A stretch of DNA of 64,000 nt from Archivesica marissinica (taxonomy: Eukaryota > Mollusca > Bivalvia > Venerida > Vesicomyidae), in NCBI GenBank assembly GCA_014843695.1, contig CM026401.1:50580430-50644429 (forward strand), given 5' to 3'. Numbering within the stretch: the first letter of the stretch is position 1; each line of letters opens with the position of its first letter. The notes under the pieces were generated by a model. The model was not told where the DNA came from. It searched no databases and saw nothing but the letters and a program-made list of their open reading frames with translations. Made by a program: the position numbers and the translations under genes. Below are positions 22,308-33,311 of the stretch, in pieces.

Positions 22308-25300
22308 TTTATGGACGAGTTATCCCAGTACACGAGAGTGTATGGAGCCGAGATATCCCAGTACATGTGAGTGTATGGAGCTGAGATATCCCAGTACATG
22401 TGAGTGTATGGAGCCGAGATATCCCAGTACATGTGAGTGTATGGAGCCGAGATATCCCAGTACATGTGAGTGTATGGAGCCGAGGTATCCCAGTACACGA
22501 GAGTGTATGGAGCCGAGATATCCCAGTACACGAGAGTGTATGGAGCCGAGATATCCCAGTACATGTGAGTGTATGGAGCTGAGATATCCCAGTACATGTG
22601 AGTGTATGGAGCCGAGATATCCCAGTACAGAGTGTATGGAGCCGAGATATCCAGTACATGCGAGTGTATGGGCCGAGGTATCCCAGTACACGAGAGTGTA
22701 TGGAGCCGAGATATCCCAGTACACGAGAGTGTATGGAGCTGAGATATCCCAGTACACGTGAGTGTATGGAGCTGAGATATCCCAGTACACTGGAGTGTAT
22801 GGAGCTGAGGTATCCCAGTACATGTGAGTGTATGGAGCCGAGATATCCCAGTACATGTGAGTGTATGCAGCCAAGGTATCCCAGTACACGGGAGTGTATG
22901 GAGCCGAGATATCCCAGTACATGTGAGTGTATGGAGCCGAGATATCCCAGTACATGTGAGTGTAAGGAGCCGAGATATCCCAGTACATGTGAGTGTATGG
23001 AGCCGAGATATCCCAGTACACGGGAGTGTATGGAGCCGAGATATCCCAGTACATGGGAGTGTATGGAGCCGAGATATCCCAGTACATAGTAGTGTATGGA
23101 GCTGAGGTATCCCAGTACACGTGAGTGTATGGAGCCGAGATATCCCAGTACACTGGAGTGTATGGAGCCGAGATATCCCAGTACATGTGAGTGTATGGAG
23201 CCGAGGTATCCCAGTACACTGGAGTGTATGGAGCCGAGATATCCCAGTACATGGAGTGTATGGAGCTGAGGTATCCCAGTACATGTGAGTGTATGGAGCC
23301 GAGGTATCCCAGTACACTGGAGTGTATGGAGCCGAGATATCCCAGTACATGGGAGTGTATGGAGCTGAGGTATCCCAGTACATGTGAATGTATGGAGCCG
23401 AGATATCCCAGTACACGGGAGTGTATGGAGCTGAGGTATCCCAGTACACGGGAGTGTATGGAGCTGAGATATCCCAGTACATGGGAGTGTATGGAGCCAA
23501 GATATCCCAGTACATATTAGTGTATTGAGCTGAGGTATCCCAGTACATGTGAGTGTATGGAGCCGAGATATCTCAGTACACTGGAGTGTATGGAGCCGAG
23601 GTATCCCAGTACATGTGAGTGTATGGAGCCGAGATATCCCAGTACACTGGAGTGTATGGAGCTGAGGTATCCCAGTACATGTGAGTGTATGGAGCCGAGG
23701 TATCCCAGTACACTGGAGTGTATGGAGCCGAGGTATCCCAGTACATGTGAGTGTATGGAGCCGAGATATCCCAGTACACTGGAGTGTATGGAGCTGAGGT
23801 ATCCCAGTACATGTGAGTGTATGGAGCTGAGGTATCCCAGTACACTGGAGTGTATGGAGCCGAGGTATCCCAGTACATGGGAGTGTATGGAGCTGAGATA
23901 TCCCAGTACATATGAGTGTAAGGAGCTGAGATATCCCAGTACATGTGAGTGTATGGAGCCGAGATATCCCAGTACATGTGAGTGTATGGAGCCGAAGTAT
24001 CCCAGTACACTGGAGTGTATGGAGCCGAGATATCCCAGTACACTGGAGTGTATGGAGCCGAGATATCCCAGTACATGGGAGTGTATGGAGCTGAGATATC
24101 CCAGTACATATGAGTGTAAGGAGCCGAGATATCCCAGTACATGTGAGTGTATGGAGCCGAGATATCCCAGTACATGTGAGTGTATGGAGCCGAGGTATCC
24201 CAGTACACTGGAGTGTATGGAGCCGAGATATCCCAGTACATATGAGTGTAGGAGCTGAGATATCCCAGTACATGTGAGTGTATGGAGCCGAGATATCCCA
24301 GTACACTGGAGTGTATGGAGCCGAGATATCCCAGTACATGTGAGTGTATGGAGCCGAGGTATCCCAGTACACTGGAGTGTATGGAGCCGAGATATCCCAG
24401 TACATGGGAGTGTATGGAGCTGAGGTATCCCAGTACATGTGAGTGTATGGAGCCGAGGTATCCCAGTACACTGGAGTGTATGGAGCTGAGGTATCCCAGT
24501 ACATGTGAGTGTATGGAGCCGAGATATCCCAGTACACGGGAGTGTATGGAACTGAGGTATCCCAGTACACTGGAGTGTATGGAGCTGAGGTATCCCAGTA
24601 CACGTGAGTTTATGGAGCCGAGATATCCCAGTACATGTGAGTGTATGGAGCTGAGATATCCCAGTACATGGGAGTGTATGGAGCCAAGATATCCCAGTAC
24701 ATATTAGTGTATTGAGCTGAGGTATCCCAGTACATGTGAGTGTATGGAGCCGAGATATCTCAGTACACTGGAGTGTATGGAGCCGAGGTATCCCAGTACA
24801 TGTGAGTGTATGGAGCCGAGATATCCCAGTACACTGGAGTGTATGGAGCTGAGGTATCCCAGTACATGTGAGTGTATGGAGCCGAGGTATCCCAGTACAC
24901 TGGAGTGTATGGAGCCGAGGTATCCCAGTACATGTGAGTGTATGGAGCCGAGATATCCCAGTACACTGGAGTGTATGGAGCTGAGGTATCCCAGTACATG
25001 TGAGTGTATGGAGCTGAGGTATCCCAGTACACTGGAGTGTATGGAGCCGAGGTATCCCAGTACATGGGAGTGTATGGAGCTGAGATATCCCAGTACATAT
25101 GAGTGTAAGGAGCTGAGATATCCCAGTACATGTGAGTGTATGGAGCCGAAGTATCCCAGTACACTGGAGTGTATGGAGCCGAGATATCCCAGTACACTGG
25201 AGTGTATGGAGCCGAGATATCCCTGTACACGGGAGTGTATGGAGCAGAGATATCCCGGTACACAGGAGTGTATGGAGCAGAGGTATCCCAGTACATGGGA

Positions 25301-25845
25301 GTGTATGGAGCTGAGATATCCCAGTACATATGAGTGTAAGGAGCCGAGATATCCCAGTACATGTGAGTGTATGGAGCCGAGATATCCCAGTACATGTAAG
25401 TGTATGGAGCCGAGGTATCCCAGTACACTGGAGTGTATGGAGCCGAGATATCCCAGTACACTGGAGTGTATGGAGCCGAGATATCCCAGTACACGGGAGT
25501 GTATGGAGCAGAGATATCCCGGTACACAGGAGTGTATGGAGCAGAGGTATCCCAGTACATGGGAGTGTATGGAGCTGAGATATCCCAGTACATATGAGTG
25601 TAAGGAGCCGAGATATCCCAGTACATGTGAGTGTATGGAGCCGAGATATCCCAGTACATGTAAGTGTATGGAGCCGAGGTATCCCAGTACACTGGAGTGT
25701 ATGGAGCCGAGATATCCCAGTACACTGGAGTGTATGGAGCCGAGATATCCCAGTACACGGGAGTGTATGGAGCAGAGATATCCCGGTACACGGGAGTGTA
25801 TGGAGCAGAGATATCCCGGTACACGGGAGTGTATGGAGCCTGAAT
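22308..25845. repeat. 33-bp minisatellite, about 107 copies, inside the finger 3-4 intron
   Basis: Unit gagtgtatggagccgagata plus tcccagtacatgt. It starts 55 bases after the exon c donor. Because 33 is a multiple of three, long frames open on both strands (11-residue repeats such as ECMEPRYPSTC), but splice sites and family structure place the array in an intron. A marker (tattagtgtattgagctgag) near 23516 and 24703 and matching neighbouring variants show a block of about 1.19 kb was duplicated; a 264-bp block (8 units) repeats near 25132 and 25396. Many units contain GTGAGT and TATCCCAG, which resemble splice signals. Confidence 0.96.
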
Positions 25846-25890
25846 ATTGAGCTATTGACTGGTGCCTTTGTATCCAAGTATACTGTTTTG

Positions 25891-26205
25891 TATGGATATA
25901 CAGGCTCTGTACACTCCCATATACTTGGATATACAGGCTCTGTACACTCCCATATACTTGGATATACAGGCTCTGTACACTCCCATATACTTGGATATAC
26001 AGGCTCTGTACACTCCCATATACTTGGATATACAGGCTCTGTACACTCCCATATACTTGGATATACAGGCTCTGTATACTCCCATATACTTGGATATACA
26101 GGCTCTGTACACTCCCATATACTTGGATATACAGGCTCTGTACACTCCCATATACTTGGATATACAGACTCTGTACACTCCAATATACTTGGATATACAG
26201 GCTCC
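25891..26205. repeat. 33-bp minisatellite, inverted relative of the preceding array
   Basis: Unit ctctgtacactcccatatac plus ttggatatacagg, about nine copies. Aligned by hand with the reverse complement of the 22308-25845 unit, 26 of 33 positions match, so the two arrays are related and face opposite ways. They are separated by about 45 bp of spacer (25846-25890). Confidence 0.93.
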
Positions 26206-26257
26206 ATAACTCGGTATAGACCATATTTTCGGCAATGTAAATTAAAGTGAGATTTGT

Positions 26258-26452
26258 GGAAGTTGTGATAATACAGTGTTGGCGCGTTGCGTTAGCTTCA
26301 GGTGCGAAAGGCCTGGAGTTCGTGCCCAGCTGTAGCCATTACGATTGTGCCCTTAGGCAAGACACTTTCTCTCCCTCATGGCGATGGATTCCATCAGGAA
26401 TGAGGTCTCGACTGTGATTAATATAACGTTGTAAAAACTTGTTTTGCAATAA
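26258..26452 (+). mobile_element. SINE family A, 3' truncated
   Basis: Starts ggaagttgtgataatacagt, has the core ttacgattgtgcccttaggc, and ends near aacttgttttgcaataaag without the usual ataaatttgtataaac tail. It sits directly before the last zinc-finger exon. Confidence 0.85.
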
Positions 26453-26489
26453 AGTGAATAACAGGACATCATATTTAATCTATTTTCAG

Positions 26490-27352
26490 GTGAAAAGCCT
26501 TATAAATGTCACCACTCTGGGTGTGGGAAGGCTTTTTCTCAGCTCTCCAATCTGCAATCTCACTCTAGAAGTCACATGACTGACCGGCCGTATCGCTGTA
26601 ACTCGTGCTACAAATGCTACGCAGATGAAGCCGGTCTGAGGGAGCATATACCAAAACACAGTGAAACGAAACATATTAAGACACAAATTTGTAAAGTTTG
26701 TGGCAAGGCATATACGCAAGAGACCTACTTAGCACGACACATGATAAAACATACCGGTGAGAATGGCAAGTTACAAGGGCAGAGACCACCGGTGAAGCAA
26801 GAACCGTCGGATCATTCCTCCCTAGATACAGCTGTGGATTTCACCAGAATCTTGGATCGTGTCGACAGAGCTCAAGAAAATGTTACCCCAGCATTAAAAA
26901 GTCCTGGTTCGTCCGTGTCGTCGGCTTTTATGCCTCTCAATCAGTTTGGAACAACAAGCTCAAATACTAGTGCATATCCTTATCCATCGGGGCTCAATTC
27001 TGGGCTAACGTCGGCTCTGTCAAACAATTTAAGCCCCTCACTGCCCCATATATCGTCGATGTCGAATCCCCGATATTTTCCTTATGACCCACTTGGTGGG
27101 TTTAGAAAGGCTGATCCCGTTGATAGATTGGTAAATGAGCGTCTTGTCAATGATAGACTAGTAAACGAAAGGCTTGTTAATGATAGATTGGTGAATGAAA
27201 GATTGGAAAGAAACATAAACATGCCCATGACGACACGGCCGGACAGTATGCTAGCGAATAGCTTCCTAAGTCTGCAGCATATAAAAAATTATGCATCGCA
27301 ACAGATGCCGCCATCATTTTCCCCTTGTCCAAGCAATCCTAGATTAGCTTAA
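26490..27352 (+). CDS. rn: Rotund/ZNF362/ZNF384-type protein, terminal exon (fingers 4-6 and C-terminal tail)
   Basis: Acceptor TATTTTCAG ends at 26489; the first two bases complete the Gly codon of the HTGEKP linker. It encodes 286 residues to TAA at 27350-27352. Fingers: YKCHHSGCGKAFSQLSNL (4, with the wider C-x4-C spacing typical of this finger), YRCNSCYKCYADEAGLREH (5) and ICKVCGKAYTQETYLARH (6). Their order and sequence match fingers of ZNF362/ZNF384/rotund. Then follow PVKQEPSD, a consensus SUMO-acceptor site (Lys in VKQE), a Ser/Pro-rich region and five tandem pentapeptides of the form VN(E/D)RL at 27131-27205. The listed Met at 26576 is internal to finger 5's linker and is not the start. 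The tail repeat is described under findings. Confidence 0.93.
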
Positions 27353-27353
27353 A

Positions 27354-27601
27354 TTAACCCACTTGATTCTGGATACCGTTCAAACAGTATTTGCATAGAA
27401 GAAGATAGAGCCATATCACCCGCCATGGAACGTTCCGTCTGATCAGGCTCTATGCTGTTTGCTATTCAGATGATCTTGCTAAGACACTTGGCTATGTAGC
27501 AAACAACATATCCTGATCAGCATGCAGTGCAATGCTGCGGCTGATCTGGATCTATGTTGTTTGCAAAAGCCTTTAAATGTATCCAGAATGAAATGGGTTA
27601 A
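27354..27601. mobile_element. TTAA-ended MITE directly after the zinc-finger stop codon
   Basis: Ends TTAACCCACTTGATTCTGG and CCAGAATGAAATGGGTTAA are near-perfect inverted repeats. The inside holds further inverted segments (tctatgctgtttgc / gcaaacaacat). TTAACCC/GGGTTAA ends match piggyBac-type insertion. It begins one base after the stop codon, so it supplies the start of the 3' UTR. A related element is at 51275-51501. Confidence 0.85.
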
Positions 27602-28637
27602 CAGCCATGTGATATATAAATGCTATTTATCGGAATGCTATTTATAGTAACGTTTGCTATATATAGATTTTTAAGCTATTTATAGCTATAATATGGAAAC
27701 TTAGTTTCAATCATGGACTGTATTGTTTTTTCTGCTATATAATTTCTTTTTGAACAAATAATTAAAGTTTTATTTGAATATTGGATGTCTTAAAATAATT
27801 ATTTAATTAGATCTATGTCATTATTTTTACAATATAAATTCAAATGTTATTAATAAGTTTTTAATCTATGTGAAAACAGCTCTTTAATTAGATTATTCAT
27901 TCAGTGAATGAGAAATGTTTTTATTTCAATATTTTTTTATATATTTTATGGTTTTGCCATTTTTTCGCATTCATTTTATGAAAATTATTCCGGATATTTT
28001 TCTTTTGCAGATTAAAAATCACATAACTGTACATCGAGCCTGATAATCAAATTGTGCTGTTTTGTTCCAAGTAATGGTAATGTTTACAGAAATGTACAAA
28101 TAATTTATCTATGAAAGATATAGTGCTACAGATAGGTCAGTATTATGTATAGTTTATATATATTTGAATATAAAATATCGGTTGCTGTTTTGTTGATGTA
28201 CTATTTCAGCTCTCAAATGTAATGAAGAAAAAGTACACGTAGGTAGAAATTTGTTAACATGTGTTGAAAAATATTTCTGGATGTTGTTCAATGTTTGGTG
28301 AATATGTTTGTTATTTCTTTATAGACTTTGTTCCAAATATCTTCATTTTCCACTAATTCATTTAGTTATGTCCATTTCTTATTCCCTGGAAAGTCCATGG
28401 AAAATTAGTGATTACCGTATATAATAGTCCATAACTCGTTCATATTTTGTGGTCGTACTTTTGGGGCTGAAAACGTGTAGTTTTTGTATATTCTCTGATT
28501 TGCAAGTCTATGTAACTTTTTCAGAAAATTCTTGTTCCTATAAGTCTGACAAAGTAGGGTAGGTTATTATCTACATGTCCAAGTAACAGTCACTGACGAC
28601 AGCAGAGGACTGGATTGATTTAAGCAGATAGCCGGGT
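27602..28637 (+). other. Probable 3' UTR and downstream DNA of the zinc-finger gene
   Basis: Very AT-rich with no reading frames of interest. The likely 3' UTR lies in the left part. The exact transcript end cannot be read from sequence alone. Confidence 0.5.
27761..27766 (+). promoter_or_regulatory. Candidate polyadenylation signal ATTAAA
   Basis: ATTAAA followed by a T-rich stretch (gttttatttgaatattgg), about 410 bases after the zinc-finger stop codon. Other weak candidates exist downstream. Confidence 0.35.
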
Positions 28638-28874
28638 GGAAGTCGTGATAGCGCAGTGGATGCGCGTTCGCTTCAGGTGCGAAAGGTCCGTAGTTCAAGC
28701 CCCACTGGAGCCGTTACGATTGTGCCCTTAGGCAAGGCATTTAAATTCCACGTTGCCTCTTCTCTTCTCTCCCTCGTGGCGATGGATTCCATCAGGAATG
28801 AGGTCTCGAGAGTGATTAATATAAGCTGAAATAACTTGTTTCGCAATCGAGCTAAAATAAATTTGTATAAACTA
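28638..28874 (+). mobile_element. tRNA-derived SINE family A, best full-length copy
   Basis: A-box-like GATAGCGCAGTGGATGCGC and B-box-like AGTTCAAGCCCC in the head; core gccgttacgattgtgccctt; body ggcgatggattccatcagga and gtctcgagagtgattaata; tail gctaaaataaatttgtataa. At least ten full or partial copies are in the window. Confidence 0.9.
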
Positions 28875-29072
28875 AACATAGCCGCGTATATATGGTACCA
28901 TATGTGCATCTTAAAGAGCACTGTTTACTGGGAAAATATGTGCAACAATTAATTGGATTGGCATTTTCTATTCATGTTTTATATACATGTATCTAATTGT
29001 TGGGATTTTCTGACAAAAATGTCTCAATGTAATGAAAACTGCCATATACCTTATAGCAAACAATTAAAAAAT

Positions 29073-29153
29073 GGAATGAGGTCTCGAGAGTGATTAATAT
29101 AAGTTGCAAGAACTTGTTTCGCAATTGAGCTAAAATAATATTTGTATAAACTA
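29073..29153 (+). mobile_element. SINE family A, 3' fragment
   Basis: Only the ggaatgaggtctcgagagtg to ttgtataaacta part is present, as expected for a 5'-truncated retroposon. Confidence 0.85.
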
Positions 29154-29224
29154 ACAAAACAAATTAATCCTCGTTAAACTCACAATTAAAAAAGAAAATG
29201 TTCAGAGTGAAAAATATGCATAAT

Positions 29225-29432
29225 ACCGTCTCCATGGCATAGTGGCTAAGATGTCCGCCTATGGAGTGGGAGGTCAAGGGTTTTAACCTTGTTAAGGGTT
29301 TATTCTGATATTACCGATTGCCTATCGGCATGGCCTTCAGGGATAGGATTCGGGATGCTTGTAAGATGTGTTTCATAAAGTCAGAAATTGCTAGCCCTTT
29401 CAATATGAGGACACTATAATAAACGAACACAA
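29225..29432 (+). mobile_element. tRNA-derived SINE family C
   Basis: The head ccatggcatagtggctaaga resembles a tRNA A-box. The body has gcctatcggcatggccttca and agtcagaaattgctagcc. It matches the inverted copy at 18681-18900. Confidence 0.75.
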
Positions 29433-29540
29433 TAAGGTCATATTCCACAACGAAGTCGATAACAAATAAATCATTCAATAACAATTAAATCATTACGGAT
29501 CTGTACTCATTGTTTGCGCCATATGTTTATGTATGTGTGT

Positions 29541-29820
29541 GTTTTACGTTTTATTTATCGTCGCTACCGGTTACCCATATGAGCGACGCCTCCTAAAGAG
29601 ATTTTAGATTTTTGGATGATAGTGTAATGATACAGACAGAAACCCATTCCAGAGTCTCCTCTGGTTCTTTTACGCGCACGGTGTAAAGCACCGACACGAG
29701 ACCTCGGTTTAAATTCCCATCTGAAAGACTGTTAATTTTATTAGGGTCAGATGGGGGATCGAACATTCGATCCCTGGATTACCAGTCCAGCGTGCTACCA
29801 CTGGATTACAGATCCGTCTG
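29541..29820 (-). mobile_element. tRNA-derived SINE family D, inverted, full-length
   Basis: Read on - : head tgtaatccagtggtagcacg (A-box), gatcgaatgttcgatccccc (B-box-like); body ctcgtgtcggtgctttacac and ctctggaatgggtttctgtc; tail ggtagcgacgataaataaaa. Other copies are at 35511-35772 (+, head missing) and 53802-54091 (-). Confidence 0.85.
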
Positions 29821-30719
29821 TAATGTTTGTGTTAGATAGATTATTGAGCAATTTATTGAATTTTTCCGCTACAAATTAGAACACGCATATTATTAAACAT
29901 TGACGGAGAATAAACAATTGTACTACACTTAGTCAGGATGTTTTGATTGACAGGATTATGGCATGGTGGGGTAATCTTGTTAGTTCTCGGCCATCGAGAT
30001 ATTGTATGAGATTCTCTGCTTAAATGTTTAGAAGTTACATTCAAGTAAGTTACATCCTTTTGGCTGAGGTTTTATATTTTAACAATAGTGTTTTGGGATA
30101 TATTTCCTCACAGAAAATGGCATTTTAGGCGGGAAACACCTTTTCATTCACAAAAATCTCGGTTGTTACCCCCCCCCCTCATATGGCAGTAATAGTGCTA
30201 TTATATTTCAAACTGAATGCTAAAATTGATATTTTTGGACGGCTTGCAGCAATGTGATTGTTTTCTATGCATGCTTTTATGCAAATTCGAAATATTATTA
30301 CATTGTAATTATCTACACATACGGATAAATAAAAGCCGATAATTTACCTATGCGAGAAATCCTGTTCTCTACGGCAGAGAAAAATCTATTTTTCTGTGGT
30401 GTACATGTATGCACGTGTCAATTCCCTATCCTGGCTTACATTTATTGAATTCACAGTGACTTTCACATAGCCTGGAACCAAACATCCATACAGGTATATC
30501 TTGTCCATCAACTATATAGCTCTTTAACACCCCACCCATTATTGATAAGCGACATCAACTGAACAACTAGTTGCGTATAGAGCCCCCCTCCCCACCCCCA
30601 CACTTCTCCCATCCTACTATACACATGTGTTCATTCTATGTTTTCAGTTGGACATACCTTGTAATCCTTGTCAGCACATGAAACGTGTGAATCACATATA
30701 TTTTAATAGATGTTGTTAC

Positions 30720-30722
<3 letters not shown>
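29821..30722. other. Unassigned stretch
   Basis: No recognisable gene or repeat apart from short homopolymer runs such as the C tract near 30170. Confidence 0.5.

Positions 30723-30763
<41 letters not shown>
30723..30763. repeat. (GTCT)n microsatellite
   Basis: About ten GTCT tetranucleotides. A (TA)n tract follows at about 30808-30838. Confidence 0.95.
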
Positions 30764-30764
<1 letters not shown>

Positions 30765-30839
30765 AGAGTGTCTTTGATCTGCCGATGAATCCTTCATCAT
30801 ACCCTATTATATATATATATATATATATTATATATAATA

Positions 30840-31228
30840 AACTTGTCTGTCTAATTGTATGGAAGTCTCTATTGGAATATGTCTGGTATGTTAGGGTTTA
30901 GATAATTGTTTACATGATATTTTTGATTATTATAAAGTCTATTGTGTTATAAAGTTATGTCTATAGGGCCTTTATGGGTTATATGAATATGATCTGGCTC
31001 AAATCCACTTCCCATGAAAGGAACGTGGCTAAATTGTACAGTTTTTGTTGAATTTACACAGGATTATCATTTGTTTCTCACTTTCATATGTTGGTGTATA
31101 TATTGTAATTGTTTCAAGTTATGTAGAAATGTTTGCTTTAAGATTTTCGATGCATCTGGAATTGTAAATGAACCAGGCCCCAAGGTTATTGAACGTTTCT
31201 CAGATCTCAAGAAGTTTGATTGGTTGAT
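30840..31228. other. Unassigned stretch
   Basis: No supported feature. The open frame at 31014-31250 has no recognisable domain. Confidence 0.5.
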
Positions 31229-32145
31229 TTTGATATTAAACTCAGCTTAACCAATCAGAAAGCCTGAGTCTGAGATTGACACACAGCTCAACCAATCAGA
31301 TAGCTTGAGTCTGAGATTGACACTCTGCTCAACCAATCAGATAGCTTGAGTCTGAGATTGACATTCTGCTCAACCAATCAGATAGCTTGAGTCTGAGATT
31401 GACACTCTGCTCAACCAATCAGATAAAATTGATTCTCAGCTTGAGATTGGATGGAGGGAAGTTTTTTAACCCAGGGTCAGTAGTTAAATGATTGTTTTAT
31501 TCAGGCAATAGTTTAGGTTTAAGTAAGCGAAGATGAGTGCGGTGCGAGTGCAGTGGTTTTAAGCATTTTGGGAGTTTTTAGCTAAAAAGTGGAATACTGT
31601 TTTCTTCAATAACTCCCTAAAGTACTTGTGTAGAATATACCAATTGCCAGCTTGCTGAAATATATTAGAAGTATATCTGTCATGTGTCAATTTGAAGATA
31701 AATGTTGAAAACAAGGTTCAAAATATACCTCGCCAACCAAAAATAAGATTGGAATTTCATGAAGCGCATTCTGCACACCAACTGGACATTTTGTCTTGCT
31801 TGAACTCGGGTGTACGACATGTTCCGCCCACCAATCTACTGGACATCTTGCTTGAACTCGGGTGTACAACATGTTCTGCCCACCAATCTACTGGATATCT
31901 TGCTTGAACTCGGGTGTACGACATGTTCCGCCCACCAATCTACTGGAGAAAAAAAACTCAGCTTAACCTGATTCTGATATTAAAACTCAGCTTAACCAAT
32001 CAGAAAGCCTGAGTCTGAGATTGACACACAGCTCAACCAATCAGATAGCTTAAGTCTGAGATTGACACTCTGCTCAACCAATCAGATAGCTTGAGTCTGA
32101 GATTGACACTCTGCTCAACCAATCAGATAGCTTGAACTCGGGTAA
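31229..32145. repeat. 41-bp repeats carrying CCAAT boxes, plus a 51-bp repeat and a block duplication
   Basis: The 41-bp unit ctcaaccaatcagatagctt plus gagtctgagattgacactctg occurs about five times at 31229-31440 and four times at 31974-32140. Each copy has AACCAATCAG, an excellent NF-Y (CCAAT-box) consensus, at 41-bp spacing. Between them, about 31795-31945, a unit of about 51 bp (tgaactcgggtgtacgacat, gttccgcccaccaatctact) occurs three times. The 31229-31330 and 31974-32075 blocks are near-identical. Confidence 0.85.
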
Positions 32146-32795
32146 GCGAGCCAGGGCTATGTTGCAGTGGAATATGTTGCGCTGCTTTGGAACCAATTTT
32201 CAACAGTTTTCTTGCAAATGGAGACCCATGAAATGTGTAATTCTTATATCATGTATTGCTGGATTTTAACACCTGATAATATCGACTCGGATATATCAAC
32301 GTGGAAGAATATAATATCGAACTGCATTAATATGAGATATTATTTGACTGGTTATGCTGTACATAATTATCAACAAATTCATTTTGCGGAATAGATCCAT
32401 CTAGTTTTGCCGTTCAAATTGTTTTTCATTGATTCAAATTCATTCTTATCATTCCATACGTTTTTGTTTCTGTTTTATTGCAATGTACTGCTATTTTCGT
32501 TAAAACTAATTAATTTTATTTGCTTATTTCAGTAGAAAGTCAAATAATTAATATTTGTATTGGGGGGTTTTTTTGGGGTAAATTGTGCATTTTGAGATTA
32601 TTACAGACTTTTCACTTCCATGGTTGAGTGCATTAAAGTCTGACCATGAAATGGTTTAGTTATCCATGAGAGAGAAGCTTGCTGATTACAATAACTACGG
32701 TAATGATATTATAATTTAATGAGAAGTCGTCTAATTTTCTCGCTAGTTAAATTGTCTTTTTTAAATTCCTTTTAGTTTCATTGTTTTTGTCTGAT
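32146..32795. other. Unassigned stretch
   Basis: AT-rich; no supported feature. Confidence 0.5.
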
Positions 32796-32799
32796 AGTT

Positions 32800-33112
32800 T
32801 ATGATAAAAACAAAGGAAATATGTTCAAATGCCATACTTTACATTCAGCTGCTAATAAAAACAAAGGAACTTTATTCAAATGCCACATTTTACATTCAGT
32901 TGCTAATAAAAACAAAGGAACTTTATTCAAATGCCACATTTTACATACAGCTGATAATAAAAACAATGGAATGCTGTTCAAATGCCACATTTTACATACA
33001 GCTGATGATAAAAACAAAGGAACGCTGTTCAAATGCCACATTTTACATACAGCTGATGATAAAAACAAAGGAACGCTATTCAAATGCCACATTTTACATT
33101 CAGTTTATTAAT
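32800..33112. repeat. 51-bp minisatellite, 6 copies
   Basis: Unit ttcaaatgccacattttaca plus ttcagctgataataaaaacaaaggaac, copies every 51 bp. Since 51 is divisible by three, frames open on both strands; they are not genes. Confidence 0.93.
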
Positions 33113-33311
33113 AGATACTGTTGTACACATTTGAAGAACCATTTCCCTCTGACCAGTGTATGTACGCAAGAACAAGTATTCATGAAGCAGTTTTATCACT
33201 TTGTTACTATTAATAGATGAAAAAGCAACAAATACAGTATCTGCATTGCAAAACAAGATTGTCAGAAGTTAAACTTAATTTCTATAACACTTTGCAGTAC
33301 TGGTAAGCACT

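Noticed and set aside
22208..26224. Long open frames of 446-896 codons on the - strand in the finger 3-4 intron
   Set aside because: They come from a 33-bp unit whose period is divisible by three. They overlap zinc-finger exons antisense and show no conserved domain.
26576..27352. A 258-residue protein starting at the Met at 26576
   Set aside because: The frame continues upstream through finger 4 to a clear acceptor at 26489; this Met lies in the linker between fingers 4 and 5.
28638..28720. Functional tRNA gene
   Set aside because: A- and B-box-like motifs exist, but the acceptor stem does not pair well and a SINE body follows. Other tRNA-like heads were rejected for the same reason.
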